Positions 47,262 to 60,600 of a stretch of 64,000 bases of DNA are shown here, in pieces. The translations under genes were made by a program, and so were the position numbers. A model generated the notes under the pieces. That model worked only from the letters and a program-made list of their open reading frames with translations. It had not been told where the DNA came from and ran no database searches. Origin of the DNA: Hibiscus mutabilis (taxonomy: Eukaryota > Streptophyta > Magnoliopsida > Malvales > Malvaceae); assembly GCA_019671005.1 (NCBI GenBank), contig CM033725.1, positions 33,440,678 to 33,504,677 of the forward strand. The letters run 5' to 3'. Within the stretch, counting starts at the first letter, position 1, and each line of letters begins with the position of its first letter.

Positions 47262-47515
47262 CGTGCTAAAATATCTAAGGCATGGTAATACACCAAAATA
47301 AAACAATCAGACCATCTTCAAGCAAGGATCCAAGACTTCCATTTCAATCTCAAAACATTTTAGACTATAGTAATAGGGCAATGTGTTCCCCAAACTTTCC
47401 CCCCAAATGGCATAACGCAAACAACATGCACATAAAAACCACCGTGCATAACAACCAACAGAATACAATCCACAACAATATTACAACAATCTTACCGACT
47501 TCCAATTATCGCAAA

Positions 47516-47531
47516 CCTGGCTCTGATACCA
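47516..47531 (-). promoter_or_regulatory. Primer binding site of element B
   Basis: The minus strand reads TGGTATCAGAGCCAGG, the standard plant initiator-Met tRNA complement, five bases inside the 5' LTR. Confidence 0.9.
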
Positions 47532-47536
47532 CTAAA

Positions 47537-50500
47537 TGTAACCCCCTCGACCCGACATGTCGCAAGATTGAACAAGCTATATTGGGTTTGCTGAAACAAA
47601 CCCATAAAGATTAACTTGAAGTATGCCCATTTTTTCTTTTATCTTATTTAAATGCAACCTATTAACCTATGGTGTGCATACTGGCAGTGGGTGAAAACTC
47701 AACTCAATCGAGTATTAAATCGATATCTGATTGCACGTAATTGCAATTTAGGGACCAAATTGCAATTCTGGAAAATTACAGGGGGTTATAACCCATTTTA
47801 AGATTACCAATCTTTAATTAATCAGTTTCATGCTCACATGTCAAGAATTAGCTCAAAACAATCATCCAAATTCATACAATTGCATGCATAGCAACCAAGG
47901 ACCAAAACGTAAGAAAATAAAACTTCAAATCATCACATTAACTAACATAACTACTAGCCGTATCGGTACACTAAGGGGTGTATCTACCAAACACTTTGGC
48001 CATTCCAAAATTCACAATTTCTAGTAGCTTAAAATTATATCAACACGCTTACGCGTATCGGTACACTATGCCAAATTACAATACCACGTACCGAAACATT
48101 TTCTCCTGTACCAAAACGGTAAGCCTATTTCAGCTTACCCGTACCGAAACGCCTACCCGCGTATCAAAATGCTATGCTTAAAATACTTTATCTGTACCGA
48201 TACGAGGATACATGTACCGATATGCTTGGACCTAAAATGTCCTATTTTGCTGGTTTTACAAGCTTTCGAAGCTACGATAACAATCTAACATGCTTCTAAC
48301 AACAACATAATATCAATAAGGATCAATCCTTACCAAAACATCACAGAATTTAACATCATTTCATAGCATTGTGCATCAAAGGTAAACTAGAAGCATGCTT
48401 CCTAAAATCAAACTAATCAAAACATGAATCGCAAACCAAAGGCAAAACCAAACATCAAAGGCCATTTACAACTTCAAATCAACATGGCACACATGCTAAA
48501 ATATGGATTTTAACAATACATCTCCCAAAACACAACGGAAACCCCCTTATTACTCATAGTCTAACTTTGAAAACATACTTCAATACTGAAGTTGTTGTCC
48601 CTTGCTTCCTCGCTGTCTCAAGATCTTTAATTCTCTGCATTGATAGACAAAGAGAGCGTTAGCACACTAGGCTTAACGAGGAGTGCTCAAAAAAAATACC
48701 CCATCAACGCATTTAAAACCATTTTCCAAAACCACATTGAAATCATCGTTTCAATCAACATTTAAAACATCATGCCTTGAAAATCATGCACTTAACACTT
48801 CCAAAAACCAACATATTAAACTATATGCAACATGTATCATGGATTAACAGCATATCTCAATGCTAACCCTGAATTTAAGCCTTCCCATGCATAACAACCA
48901 TATGCAAAGCTTAAAGAGTGAACATGTATAAACCAACATTACACATTAGCCATCATAAACATGATACATCAACAATTATATTGGCTTTCAAGTAATCATT
49001 AACCAAGTTCCATTTTCAAAATCGTTCATCGGATACACGGATTCAACAAGTATCCTCTCAACACTTCAAGCCATCTCAACTGGAATAGCGATACAATCAC
49101 AATCGTTGTACTTTTACAACCGGGTACAATGAAAACCCTAAGGAACACCAACCCCAATAATTGGTTAGAAGCTTAACCCCTAACGGGAGTTTTTGGTACC
49201 ATAAACCCCTCAACGGTTAGGGTACTTGGATGGAGTATTCGGTACACCGTATAAATCCTCCAACTTCTAAGGCAACTTTTATAGGGCACTATCAATCCTA
49301 TGGCCGACCAACTATATTCGATAACATTTTAAATCACATCACTTGCCAATATAATTCATTATTAACCATGTAGCTCACTATTTTTATATGCATCAATCAA
49401 AACCATTTACAAAGTAACTAACCATGCTTTAAAACAAGTATTCCACATACTTACATGGATCATTTACCAAATGCATCCATCATCATTATATGATCAAGAA
49501 CAGTATATAACATACTTTAGATCATGCTTCAACAGTAGGTACCATGTCATTTAAAAACAAGTGCATAAAAACCATTTCGTAAAAGCTCGACTGAGAGACA
49601 AACCACTTTATACTTACTTCGAAGTTTAAACCAGTGATTCGATCTAAGTTTAAACTCCCATAAACTACCTTTAAATCATTTCAAATCTGAATTCCACGTT
49701 CTCACTCACCGACTTTGCGAAACCCCAATCGCCACCGTGAATTCAAGCGTTTGAAGCCTCCAAAGCTTCACTGATAGCTATTGGATCAACCTCCCCTATT
49801 TTGATCACACAAAAATAGAGGATTAATTCATCATAAAATATTCCAAATCTTAGTAACCAATTCCTCAACATTGTTTTGCTAAAAGCTATCAATCGCCATC
49901 CGAAAAACAACTGAAAACACCTTCCAACTTAACCTAAACTCAACCCAGACACAATCTAACATTTCAATCCATCAGTCAACATCAATTGACATCCAAAAAC
50001 AATCCTTATACCTCCAGCAACCATTAAACCTCCACAACTCCTCAAAAACACACAACTAGCAACCTAGGAAATTAGAGATTCACATAGTTTCAGGATTCCA
50101 ATGTTAAAATCAATCAATTAACATTATTAAACATCAAAACTTTGATTAAAACCAATCAAGAACTTAGCAAAACAGATCTAATTTGAAAATCACATTAACT
50201 CATCAATTAAACCTTGATTTAACAAAATTCCATAATTAAATCATTAAAACTAACTAGAAATCATCTATAAAGGTTCAATAACTTGGGAATTTCAATAAAG
50301 AACCACACATTAGAGGAGAAGGACGAAGCTCACCTCTAATGTGGACTTTCCTCCTTAATTGCATTGATTTACATGAGAAACTAAGATTAAAACAATAAGA
50401 TTTTGATAGAAAACAATTAAGAATTCATTTGTCATTAAAAGATTGAAGAAATCAAGAAGTTACCTGAAGATTTTGAAGAAGAAAATAGTGTTTGGCTGGA

Positions 50501-50962
50501 GAGAATTTGAGAGAAAATCTTTTAGAGAAAAAGTAGTTACGTAAAATTTGTTTAATCAATTAATTATAAAAATAATTCTCCCAGCCTATTTATATTTTCC
50601 AAAACCCTTTCAAAATATCTAATTAAGGAGAAAAGTTCGATATTAGAGTTTTGAAAAATAGCTCCTTAAAGATTCAAAGTTCTGATCCTTTTACAAAATA
50701 GTCACTAAAATAGTTTTCCCATTTCGAACATTTTGATCACTAACCCAAAATGTCCAATTTCCAAAACCCATTTTTCAAAATTAACTTTTCCAAAATTATC
50801 CATTTATTAATTAAGGATTTTTAGATATTTTTTTATATTTTTATCTCTTATAAAAATATTTATTTTAATTTTTATCCTAAATCTGACTCAAATCTCTAAC
50901 TCCGGCCTAACGGACAGTCTAAACTGCCTAAAAACATCTAAGCCAAAAACTGGGGCATTACG
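47537..50962 (-). repeat. 5' LTR of element B
   Basis: Plus-strand TGTAACCCCCTCGACC to GGGGCATTACG, 3426 bp; the expected final A is G. It is longer than the 3' LTR mainly because of extra GTAC/CGTACCGAAAC motifs at about 48030-48120. Confidence 0.92.
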
Positions 50963-50967
50963 CATGT

Positions 50968-51421
50968 CTTCTAAAACTTGAATAACACACTCAGATTGAC
51001 CAACTGTCTAAGGATGAAAAGTTGTACTCAAATGAAGTCTCTTACCCAAAGCTTTCTGAAATGCTTTCCAAAACCTCGAGATGAACTAGGGGGTGTACTT
51101 GCTTTCTTTAGAGTAGTGGGGATTTGGGGTATGGTCGAATTGTATGGGGTGTTAGTTTTCTCTGGTTGTGTCTCATTTTTGGGTGTTTTGTCTGTTATAT
51201 TATCAATGGTACTCTTTTCCTCCAATATAGGTTTAGGGGATGTTTTAACGAGGCCCTTAACAATAATTTATTTTGTGTATGATTTTGTTATTTAATAAAA
51301 CCATACATTGCTGATAAAAAAACTCGAGGCAAATCTAGGATATCAATATGTAACAATAGATGAAGGTACTCTGTGAAGTCTCACAATCTCTGCGATTTAT
51401 ATCCGAGCTAGTCTCTTCAAG
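50968..51421 (-). pseudogene. Element A pol: integrase core, split by a LINE-like end
   Basis: The minus-strand translation of 51075-50968 gives FHPQTVGQSECVIQVLED, keeping the catalytic-Glu region of a Ty3 integrase. The piece 51421-51323 gives EIVRLHRVPSSIVT followed by a Tyr and a stop, where the second catalytic Asp and its neighbour are expected; that Asp is lost. The two pieces are separated by the plus-strand insert at 51086-51322. Confidence 0.72.
51086..51322 (+). mobile_element. LINE-like 3' end, 5'-truncated
   Basis: About 237 bp ending TTATTTAATAAAACC...GATAAAAAA, i.e. a polyadenylation-like signal and short A tail. It is flanked by a near-repeat starting CTCGAG (51075-51086 and 51323-51334, three transition differences over 11-12 bases). 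A severely truncated LINE or retroposed 3' UTR fits. It has no coding part to confirm the family. Confidence 0.55.
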
Positions 51422-53269
51422 GTAAATGTAACATCCCCTAACCCGGTCTAGAAGATAAACCAGATTAGGACATGTTAAAGACAAACAAGCAAGCAATCAT
51501 GATTTACTTAACCCTTCTCAAACTGGCATACAAAGTGAATTCAGGAAAAAATTAAAACTTTTAAGTTAACCAAGTCAAATATAGGTTAACTCTAGATATC
51601 TAAAGCATAAGTAAACACATAAGTATTCACAATTCTTACACATTTGTAATAAGTCGAGAAGCTTGCTAGAAACTTCCCTAACTTCCTATGAATCAGCTTA
51701 TTACAAATATTATTACCCCCTTTTAGACTCTTATAAAGTTAGCTGATATTAATCACTTGATTCGATTACTAACTATTTTGCAACAGTCATTTATACAATG
51801 CACCAAGACTCGGATCATTACAAAACTGGTACCAATTACTCTATTCAATTATCACTAAGTTAATATTTTCATGCGTGGGATTATCATCTTATATACTAGC
51901 CAATTGGATAATAATTAATCTAGCCATTCGAATATTTATCAGAATTATATGCTCTTATATTAATTACTCCTCACTCATGCACAAACTCAAGATGATCTAT
52001 AATCCTAATCACAAGCAACAATGAGATCATTCAAAACATGCTAACCATTCTTGGCATGTATCAGAAGACATAAAATCATGCTAACTAATCAATCAATGAT
52101 AAGCAACCTAAAAATAATTATAAGACCCCTTTTACAATTTAATGCTCCTTAGAGCTTCATAAACAAATATATCGGTATACAAGCCACATAAGGAACTATG
52201 AGTTTATGCAAGTCTAACTAGGTGCCACCATCCTAAGAGTTGATAAGAGGTTGATCTGAACCAAACGAGGTTCCCAACATTTGTGATTAGCTCGGAAACA
52301 ACCTGAAGTCTCACCAAACTTGCAAGGTGTTAAGAGAACACATCGTAAGCCTTTGCTTAATGAGATAGTGATATTCTAATCCGATCAAAGTTCCCTTAAC
52401 TCAAATCAATTAACATACTTTCATGTTTTTCAATGATATTTTATAATATCCTATAGAGCTGCTACTGTCAAGCAGACTGAGCCTCACTCGGTTAAAAATT
52501 CATATATTTCATTCCGTTATCAAAATTTCAAACCGTTTAAACCGTTGGAAAGCTAAATCAATTATCTTTTTAACCATATGAGCCTTATATTTTTACTCCT
52601 TATGAATTAATACAGAAATTAGTAACAAGCACGCCCAATTCTGCCACCGGGCAGATTATACTATCCTTAAGAAATCGTCTCTATAATCTGTTCTATAACT
52701 CGGAATTCAATTCCGTTTGTTTTAAACAAAACTAGACATTATATTCTTTCTAACCATATAAATTGTAACCTCCAATTCAACTTGTACAAATTATAGCGAA
52801 TATTCAACTAATGCAGATTTTATAACAACTTAACAAGTCGGTTGTAACAATATCAATTATAGTTATTTCTTCCATACTATCAAACTGTCTAATTTTCTAG
52901 TAACCAACATATTACTTAGTTAACATTCGATCAAGTCATAATTATGTTCCTTCAGTACATATTCCCCAAATATCATTCAAATCCCCTCATTATCGCATGA
53001 ATATAAATATAATTGTGTCCAAGCATGACATTTGGTTCACCTCCCTCAAGCATACACAAATTTATCAAAGCAAGACATGTGATTCACACCATTCAAGCAT
53101 ACATAAATTTATCAAGGCTTGACACTTCATATCAATTGAGTAAGGCATGTTCACAATTTCATAGATACATGGCTTAAACATCATATACTCATATTAATCG
53201 GACAAGGCACATTCATATATTTATAGATACATGGTATACATAGTAAAGGTAGTCGACTTTGTCTCATCT

Positions 53270-53841
53270 ATGATCAAAACTGTCCAGCAACTAATTAACA
53301 TGTACATACACTTTAACATGTTCAATACATCTCAATTTAAGCACTCAAAACTGTCCAGAAACTATTTAATATGTACATACACTTTAACATGTTCAATACA
53401 TCTCAATTTAAGCACTCAAAACTGTCCAGCAACTATTTAACTTGTACATACACTTTAACATGTTCAATACCTCTCAATTTAAGTACATACACTTTAACAT
53501 GTTCAATACATCTCAATTTAAGCACTCAAAACTGTCCAGCAACTATTTAACATGTACATGCACTTTAACATGTTCAATACATCTCAATTTAAGCACTCAA
53601 AACTGTCCAGCAACTATTTAACATGTACATACACTTCAACATGTTCAATACATCTCAATTTAAGCACTCAAAACTGTCCAGCAACTATTTAACATGTACA
53701 TACACTTCAACATGTTCAAGACATCTCAATTTAAGCACACAAAACTGTCCAGCAACTATTTAACATGTACATACACTTTAACATGTTCAATACATCTCAA
53801 TTTAAGCACTCAAAACTGTCCAGCAACTATTTAACATGATT
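53270..53841. repeat. 71-bp tandem array, about 8 copies
   Basis: CTGTCCAG recurs at 53280, 53351, 53422, 53532, 53603, 53674, 53745 and 53816: spacing 71 bp throughout except one step of 110 (71+39). The long step holds an internal 39-bp partial duplication. Copies are nearly identical. The unit includes ACTATTTAACATGTACAT and ACTTTAACATGTTCAATAC. Confidence 0.95.
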
Positions 53842-53939
53842 ATTCAAACATAGCTCATTTGTTTAACTTGCAAATTCATTATTTTATCTTTATCAAAGCC
53901 TTGAGTATCGAATTACAGCCTAGATACGCGAATCCACTA

Positions 53940-54062
53940 AATTTAATATCAAACAAGCTGTACACCGAGTACCGAAACAGGGGTATACAAGATATTGAAA
54001 CAAGGGTACACAAAGTACCATCAAACGATTACCGAACAAGGGTACTAATAGTACTAATAGAT
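53940..54062. repeat. GGGTAC-type short tandem repeats in the solo LTR
   Basis: Imperfect units of about 24-40 bp containing ACCGAAACAGGGGTA, TTGAAACAAGGGTA and ACCGAACAAGGGTA follow the 71-bp array. They resemble GTAC-rich stretches in other LTRs of the window. Confidence 0.55.
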
Positions 54063-56884
54063 CATTTGATCTTTATCGAAAGGGACCTAAGTCCAGGACC
54101 ATAGTCCACACTAGCGAGCTCAACGGACTCTATGGCATGCCAACTGTACCTACGACTGACTCGAGACCAAGGCTTTTCACGTTTATTTTTTTGGTTAACA
54201 ACATTTTGAGCGTAACTTCAAGATTTAATGTAAGCAAGTCACATAGCGTATTTTTTTTCAAGGTAAGCAAGATTCACCACATGTGAATTTTTTACATTCA
54301 AGATGAGCATTGCTCATATGCTTATCAACAAGGCCACCAAAGCTTAGTTTTTAGTCAATCATGCAATGGATCATGAGATACCATTTGTGCTTATATTAAA
54401 ATAAGTATCATTCATTTCTTCCACTCTAGTTTATTCGAATGAGTTCTATAAATCCCCTTAAGTTCTTTAAAGTTGTATCATTTGATCTAACATATATGCC
54501 TTCTTGCAATTCACACAAAACAATCACTTCTAACTTTCAAGACTAGCAAGAGTATCATAACATTCCAACTTTCCTATTTAATTTAACATCAAGACCCTTA
54601 TCATGGGTAACAAATTTCTTTAAAATTATAATTAAATCTAAGGTGCAAGTACCAACAATACTATCAATTTACTCATTTTATCACAAGGTACTTTCTTTTA
54701 TAAAAGTGCTTACCTCGGATCCCAAGCTCAATTGCGCATTGTTACATAAATTATCTAGCAAGTAAGTGAATTAAAGCCATTAAGGATGCTCGGGATGGAT
54801 TTCTCCTATCATGAGACTCTAAACTACTCTCACCTCTTATCCCGATGTTACGGGATACCTGATTCTCCCTCCTATCTTGTTATAAAGCCGAATCCCTTAT
54901 TAGCATTTCTTGGTCTAACAATTTACAAGAAAGGTGATTTGTATATTAGAATCATTCCTATCAATAATTCATTTCAAGGTAACTCTAATTTCATGCACAC
55001 AAATATGTATACACCAAGTAGCTCACAACAATTTCTAAATGCCAATACCATCTCTAAACATATGTTCACCATAATGGTGCAAAAACAGTCCATTATATCA
55101 AATCATCCCAAAACAGTCCACTAGTTAAACATTTCGGTACCAAGTGTTTTAAAACAATCTTCAGGAGCATACACACACACAAAACAACTCCTAACATTTT
55201 ATTTTATCTATGAATAGTTCACATATTAAACAGTTCTTATCTATGTCCAAAACAGTCCCCATATTTTAAGGAACAGCCCCTGTTTAAACCAGCACATAAA
55301 TCAGTCCAATTTCAGTTTCAATTCAGCTTAGAACTTTTCAAAACAGTCCTTATTCTATTTAATTGCTATCAAAACAGTCCACTACACATTCTGTTAATGT
55401 AAAACAGTTTATACATTGATATTTAAGTATTTAAAGGCTTCAAAACAACCCCCTATACTCTTATAAATGTTCAGGACAATTCTTAATACATTTACAACCG
55501 TCCATGATGTTCAATTTACATCCAAACAAGTCCTAACTCAACAATTCACTTCCTAACATATTAAATTTCATACAAGCAGTTCCATATATATATATATATT
55601 CCCATGCATTCTCCTGTGTTTTGAACATCCAAATCAGTTCATTATTCACACAACTTTTACCAAAACTGCCCAGCTTACAAAGGTATACCTTTACATACCT
55701 AAAACAGTCCATAAAAGTGTATATGTGAATGTAAAACAGCCCTCTATTTATAATCACATGAGTTTGTACACATATTTTTACTTATATCAGTCCCTAATAT
55801 CCAGAATTTCAACAGGACAGCCCCTCTAGATTAACATTACATTTTTCTTTAAAGTTTTGCATACAATTACATATATTCCATTCAAGTCCACAACTAATAT
55901 CTAGCCCTTTTTACTTTGAGAATTTCTCAAGCATGCATAGCCACAACAAAACAAGGATTTCAATCAAATTTTAGCTTAACAGCTTTGTAGTTAAATCACT
56001 CCATTTCTTCAAAATTTAGCATGTATTACAAATGCTAAAACAGGGCAGCACTACTAAGCTAATTTACTTGGACCAAAACAGTCCCGGTTTTCATTTTAAT
56101 TAACAGGGCAACTTTCTTAACTTAATACACATTTTAGGCTCATTCAATCGAATGAATTCAATTTCAAAACTGCTCTAACTTTTAAAACAGCAGAATGTTT
56201 CGACTATTAGCTTCTAAATCCATTAAAAACAGTCCTGAACAGTTTGGTACTTTCAGCTTAAGATGACTAACCCAAAGATCAAAATCTAAGTACTTCACAT
56301 TCAAACAATATCCACCATTTCATGCTTATGAACAATCAACAAAGAATTTATACATTTAACCATCTAATTAATCCAATTTTAACTCTATTTAACCAAGCAT
56401 TCTTATCATTCAAACATACCCAAATGAAACATAAAGATTCATTCCAAGAATTTACATTCAACCAAGATTAATCAAGAGAGAAAGGATTGCTTACCTTCTC
56501 TTCAAGCATGCAAGCAAGAAAATGTCCAAAATCAAGGTAGATTTCTATTCCATTGTTAAATTCTCTAACCCTTCCCTCTCTCTGTCTTTTCGATTGTTTC
56601 ATCAAGGGAATGAAGAAGATGAAATTGTTTTTCTTCTTCTCCCACTTCCAAGACCGAGTGTGGTCTTCCCTTGCCACATGGTAAGGTTCCTCGAGTGACA
56701 CATCTTAGTACCATTTTCAATTATTAATATTTCATGCAATAAGCTCAAGTTTGCTCATTAACAATTCGGTCACTTATAATTTTAGCTACACATTTAAAAT
56801 TTCTTATCTTGGAAGCACTTAATTCATGTTTCATTCAATTAACCCGCGATAAGGTTCAAACTCACACATAACAATATAATTCTC

Positions 56885-57638
56885 CTAGGCTCTATTTTGG
56901 GGTGTTATAGTAAAATCCATCTGCACTGGTAAAAAATGTGTTGTATTTGTCAAACATTCAACAACAACCCAAATCGCATCATGACGTTGTTGCCTCCTTG
57001 GCAAACCTGTTACAAAATCCATGGTTACTTGGTCCCATTTCCACTGCGGAATTTGAATTGGATGAAGCAATCCTGAAGGAACTTGGTGTTCGGCTTTAAC
57101 CTGTTGACAAGCCAAACACTTGGAAACATATTTAGCTACGTCCCTCTTCATCCCGATCCACCAATATAATTTCGTATATGTCGATACATTTTACTACTCC
57201 CAGTTTGTATTGAAAAAGGACTACTATGTGCCTCCCGAAGAATTCTCTGCTTCAAATCACAAGAATCAGGTACACGTAAATGACCTTTAAAATACAATAC
57301 ATTACCATCTCACAACTCAAAACTCGATGCTTGCCCTGCCAAACCAATGTCGCCTTGGCTACCAAATCTCCGTCATAAATTTGACTATTCTTTATTTTAG
57401 AAACCAAGTCAAACTCAACCCGGAGCTCGTTCAATAAACCACCATCTTCAATTAAAATGATATGAGCAAATAATGCTTTCAAATTCGAGATGTATTTCTT
57501 GCTCAAAGCATCGGCTACTACGTTCTCCTCACCCAGATGATAATCAATCACACAATCATAATCCTTGAGAAGCTCAATCCATCGCCGTTGTCTAATATTC
57601 AATTCCTTCTAATTAACTAAGTACTTGAGACTCTTATT
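56885..57638 (-). pseudogene. Element A pol: integrase N-terminus and RNase H end
   Basis: RNase H end and linker at 57602-57252: RQRRWIELLKDYDCVIDYHLGEENVVADALSKK. Integrase zinc-finger end and core start at 57151-56915: CLACQQVKAEH, QWKWDQVTMDFVTGLP (first catalytic Asp retained) and THFLPVQMDFT. The reading runs into the solo LTR at 56909 and is cut at 57639 by element C. Confidence 0.85.
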
Positions 57639-60600
57639 GTAACCCCCTTTACCCGACCTAAACATTTGACCAAATCGAGCGAACTACATTGGGTTTGCTA
57701 AAACAAACCTGAAGCGATTTACTCAAACTAGGTCCATTTTTTTCATATTATCTTTTCTAGATGCATATTTAGTTCCTAAGGTGAGCATGCTCGCAGCGGA
57801 TAAATTCTCGATCAAATCGGGTACCAAATTGACATCCAATTGTACGACATCGTAAATTAGGGAGTAGCTTGCAAATCTAGAAAACTATAAGGACTTACTT
57901 AAGTTTGAAATTACCAAACCTTGATTAATTAGATTACATGCTTGTTGGTTAAATTTCAACTTGAAATGATCTCCCAAACTCAATTAATTGTGTTTATAAG
58001 AAATAGGGACCAAAAGGTAAGAAATAAGACTTCAGAATAAATATATAAGAAATAACAGACTCAATATTGATACCCATCATGCCCGTATTAATAAATGTCT
58101 CTTTATGCAAAGGGTGTCGGTATAGTGCCACGCGTACTAACACGAGTGGTTCAATTTCAAAATAGTGAATTCTAGTAGCTAAAGAGCATACCGGTACGGA
58201 TGCTCGTGTACCGAAACCTGGTGTAAAATCAAAGGGGCATACCGATATAGAGGCTAGGTGTACCGATACCCCCTATGTAAATTTCCAAATTTGAGCATTT
58301 TTCTACCCACGTACCGATCCAAAAGGTCTTGTATCGGTACGAATGGACCTGTAATGAACTCTTGGCCTAACATATGACACTTTGGCTCAAAAAAACATCA
58401 TCCAAACATCTACTAAATATCTTATAAACCACAAGGCAACAAAACATCACAAATCCATATGTTCAACACCAACAATCAAGGCATGTGAAACAACCACCAT
58501 AACCTATAGGAATAATTTATACCCAAGAATGCAAAGGCTAACCCACGCCCCATATCAAACTTCAAGCATCACAAAACATATCCATAACAGTTTATAAACT
58601 TGCTCAAAAACAGGGAGCAAAAAATACAAGTCTCCTAATACCCATGGCCACAATGCCCTTTTATTGCTACTAAATTCATTTATTAAAAACCATACTTGCA
58701 AAGCCAAGTTCTTGGATGATCACTTGCCCAAATGCTGCCTCCAAAAGGTCTTCTTTTCTGCAAAGATGAGAATGAAGCATAAGCACAAAATGCTTAGTGA
58801 AGAATGCTCAAAAGCATTCATCAATGCATTAAAAAAATGTGTAAAACCATTATTGGAAATTAAAATATCATTTACTAAACTTTCCAAATCATATAAATAA
58901 CTCTCAAATCATTTTATCACATAAGCATAAACATGTATCATGCATCCCGTTCACAACTCCCATATGCAACCCTCAATTTAAGCCTCCACGTGGAAATTCA
59001 TTTCATTGGAAAGCTTAAAGAGCATCTTAAACATTTATCACAAAGTACAAACCTTTCAACCTCATCATGATACATTATTTCATATATTGGTATTAGAGTG
59101 ACCAAAACCATGTCATAGCATTTTTTAAAAAACACATCGGATACTCAGATTTTCGTGGTGGTTCCTTTAAACACACCTTTATATCCACCAATCGGAGAAA
59201 ACTCAGTAGCATCCCACTCCTCGACGGTTGAGATTCTCAATGGTTGGAGAAAAAACAGTGGCATCCCACTCCTCGACAAACCATGAGGTGACTTATTATA
59301 CTGCACTTTAAACCCTATGGCATGCCAACTAAATCTGATAAAATTTAATTCATTGCACATAGCCAATATATACTTTTCAACCATGTTACCTCACTGTTTT
59401 TCCATATGCATTGATCAAATGATTTACCTTTGCAGAAACCATGCTTATAGAACAACACATATTCCCTTTCAGAAACCATTTGCCAAGTTTCATAGGCATT
59501 CACATATAATATCAATTTCAATGCATGTCACATGGAAAATCATGTATAAATCAGTAGATAACAAAACATGCTTAATACCAAATCATATGCTTAAACAACA
59601 TGTACCAAAACCGAGAGATCGAGAGAAAGTCGCCATTTACTTACTTCCGAGTTTAATCAAGTTTTCTAGGCTTATATTAAACTCCCAAGGTAACTTTTCA
59701 AACCCTTTAAAGAGCTTCAAAACACAATTCTACTCACCGACAACACAAAGATTTTATCGATGATGCAAAATCAAGCTTCTGACGACTCCAATTCTTCACC
59801 AAACGTTACCGGATTGATCTCCCCTATTTTATCCACATAACAACAGAGGATTAATGCATCATTGTGCATCTAAAATCCCAGCAACATCAACCTTCAACAA
59901 AAAAACATCCAAACTCCACCAAATGCCATCCGAAAACAATTGAAATCTACACAAATCTTCACCTAAACAAAACTCAGCCATAACCTAACGATTTGATCAG
60001 CCTAACATCATCAATTAACATCTTAAAATATTCCTAAACCCACCTTATACCTCCAGCAAACTCAGAACACTATAAACACCCCAAAATCTAATTATTAACA
60101 ACCTAGAAAATTAGAAATCCAATTGGTTTTAGGATTTTTGTTATGAATCTCATCACATAACATTTAAATATGCTTTTAATATGTCCTAAATCAATCAAGA
60201 TCACATAATTCAGATCCATAACAAAAATCAACCCATTTCTTAATTAAACCAACATCAAACCTTTAATTCTTAATTTAATCATCAAAACATGTCAAAAATC
60301 ATTTGCAAAGGATCAAGACTTGGGAATTTCAGTAAAGAACCTTTGATTAGAGGAGAGAAATGAAAATCACCTCTAATTGTAGACTCCCTGCTTAATTGGC
60401 TTGATTTTGAAGAAATCCTCCAAGATTGAAGTAGAAGATTGACATAGAAACAAAGGATTCCATTGTTGAAATCAAAAGTAGAATTAAAAAGGTTGATTTC
60501 CTAAGATTTTTAGAGAGAAAATAATAGTTTGGTTGCTGAGAATTTGAGAGAAAAAGTTTGCAGAAAAGTAGTTACATAAGAAAATAATTTATCTGATTAA

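Larger units (their letters stand above)
39278..50962 (-). mobile_element. Tekay-type Ty3 chromovirus, element B, full length
   Basis: Two LTRs (39278-42618 and 47537-50962), the 5-bp TSD catgt, an intact initiator-Met PBS, a purine tract and gag-pol in Ty3 order on the minus strand. Total length is 11.7 kb. It is inserted in the integrase of element A. In a 120-bp sample (42181-42300 against 50521-50640) I count about nine differences. The LTRs also differ by an ~85-bp indel near 48030-48120, so it is not recent. Confidence 0.95.
51427..56909 (-). repeat. Very long solo LTR with internal tandem array
   Basis: It begins TGTAACATCCCC, ends GGGGTGTTATA, and is flanked by the 5-bp TSD gtaaa (51422-51426, 56910-56914). 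No pol or gag lies inside 5483 bp, so it is a solo LTR left by LTR-LTR recombination. The minus-strand start TATAACACCCC suggests minus orientation. It carries a 71-bp tandem array (53270-53841) and recurrent AAAACAGTCC words at about 55050-56240. Removing it joins the integrase of element A in frame (THFLPVQMDFT...LARI). Confidence 0.85.
28538..57638 (-). mobile_element. Tekay-type Ty3 chromovirus, element A (split)
   Basis: The oldest shell of the nest. Its parts are the 3' LTR (28538-38515), chromodomain/integrase (38516-39277), integrase core (50968-51085 and 51323-51421), and integrase N-terminus plus RNase H end (56910-57638). Each gap is filled by a later insertion. Joins across 39277/50968 and 51426/56915 are collinear once one TSD copy is removed. 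The remaining pol, gag and 5' LTR would lie right of element C, outside the window. The candidate target-site copy left of the LTR is ggcta (28533-28537). Confidence 0.85.

Noticed and set aside
51028..51295. Membrane-protein-like 105-residue plus-strand frame
   Set aside because: It spans the junction of integrase antisense and the LINE-like 3' UTR; hydrophobicity follows from T-rich sequence.
53270..53841. Centromeric satellite or CRISPR-like array
   Set aside because: Eight head-to-tail units with no unique spacers, wholly inside an LTR; this is LTR-internal tandem repetition.
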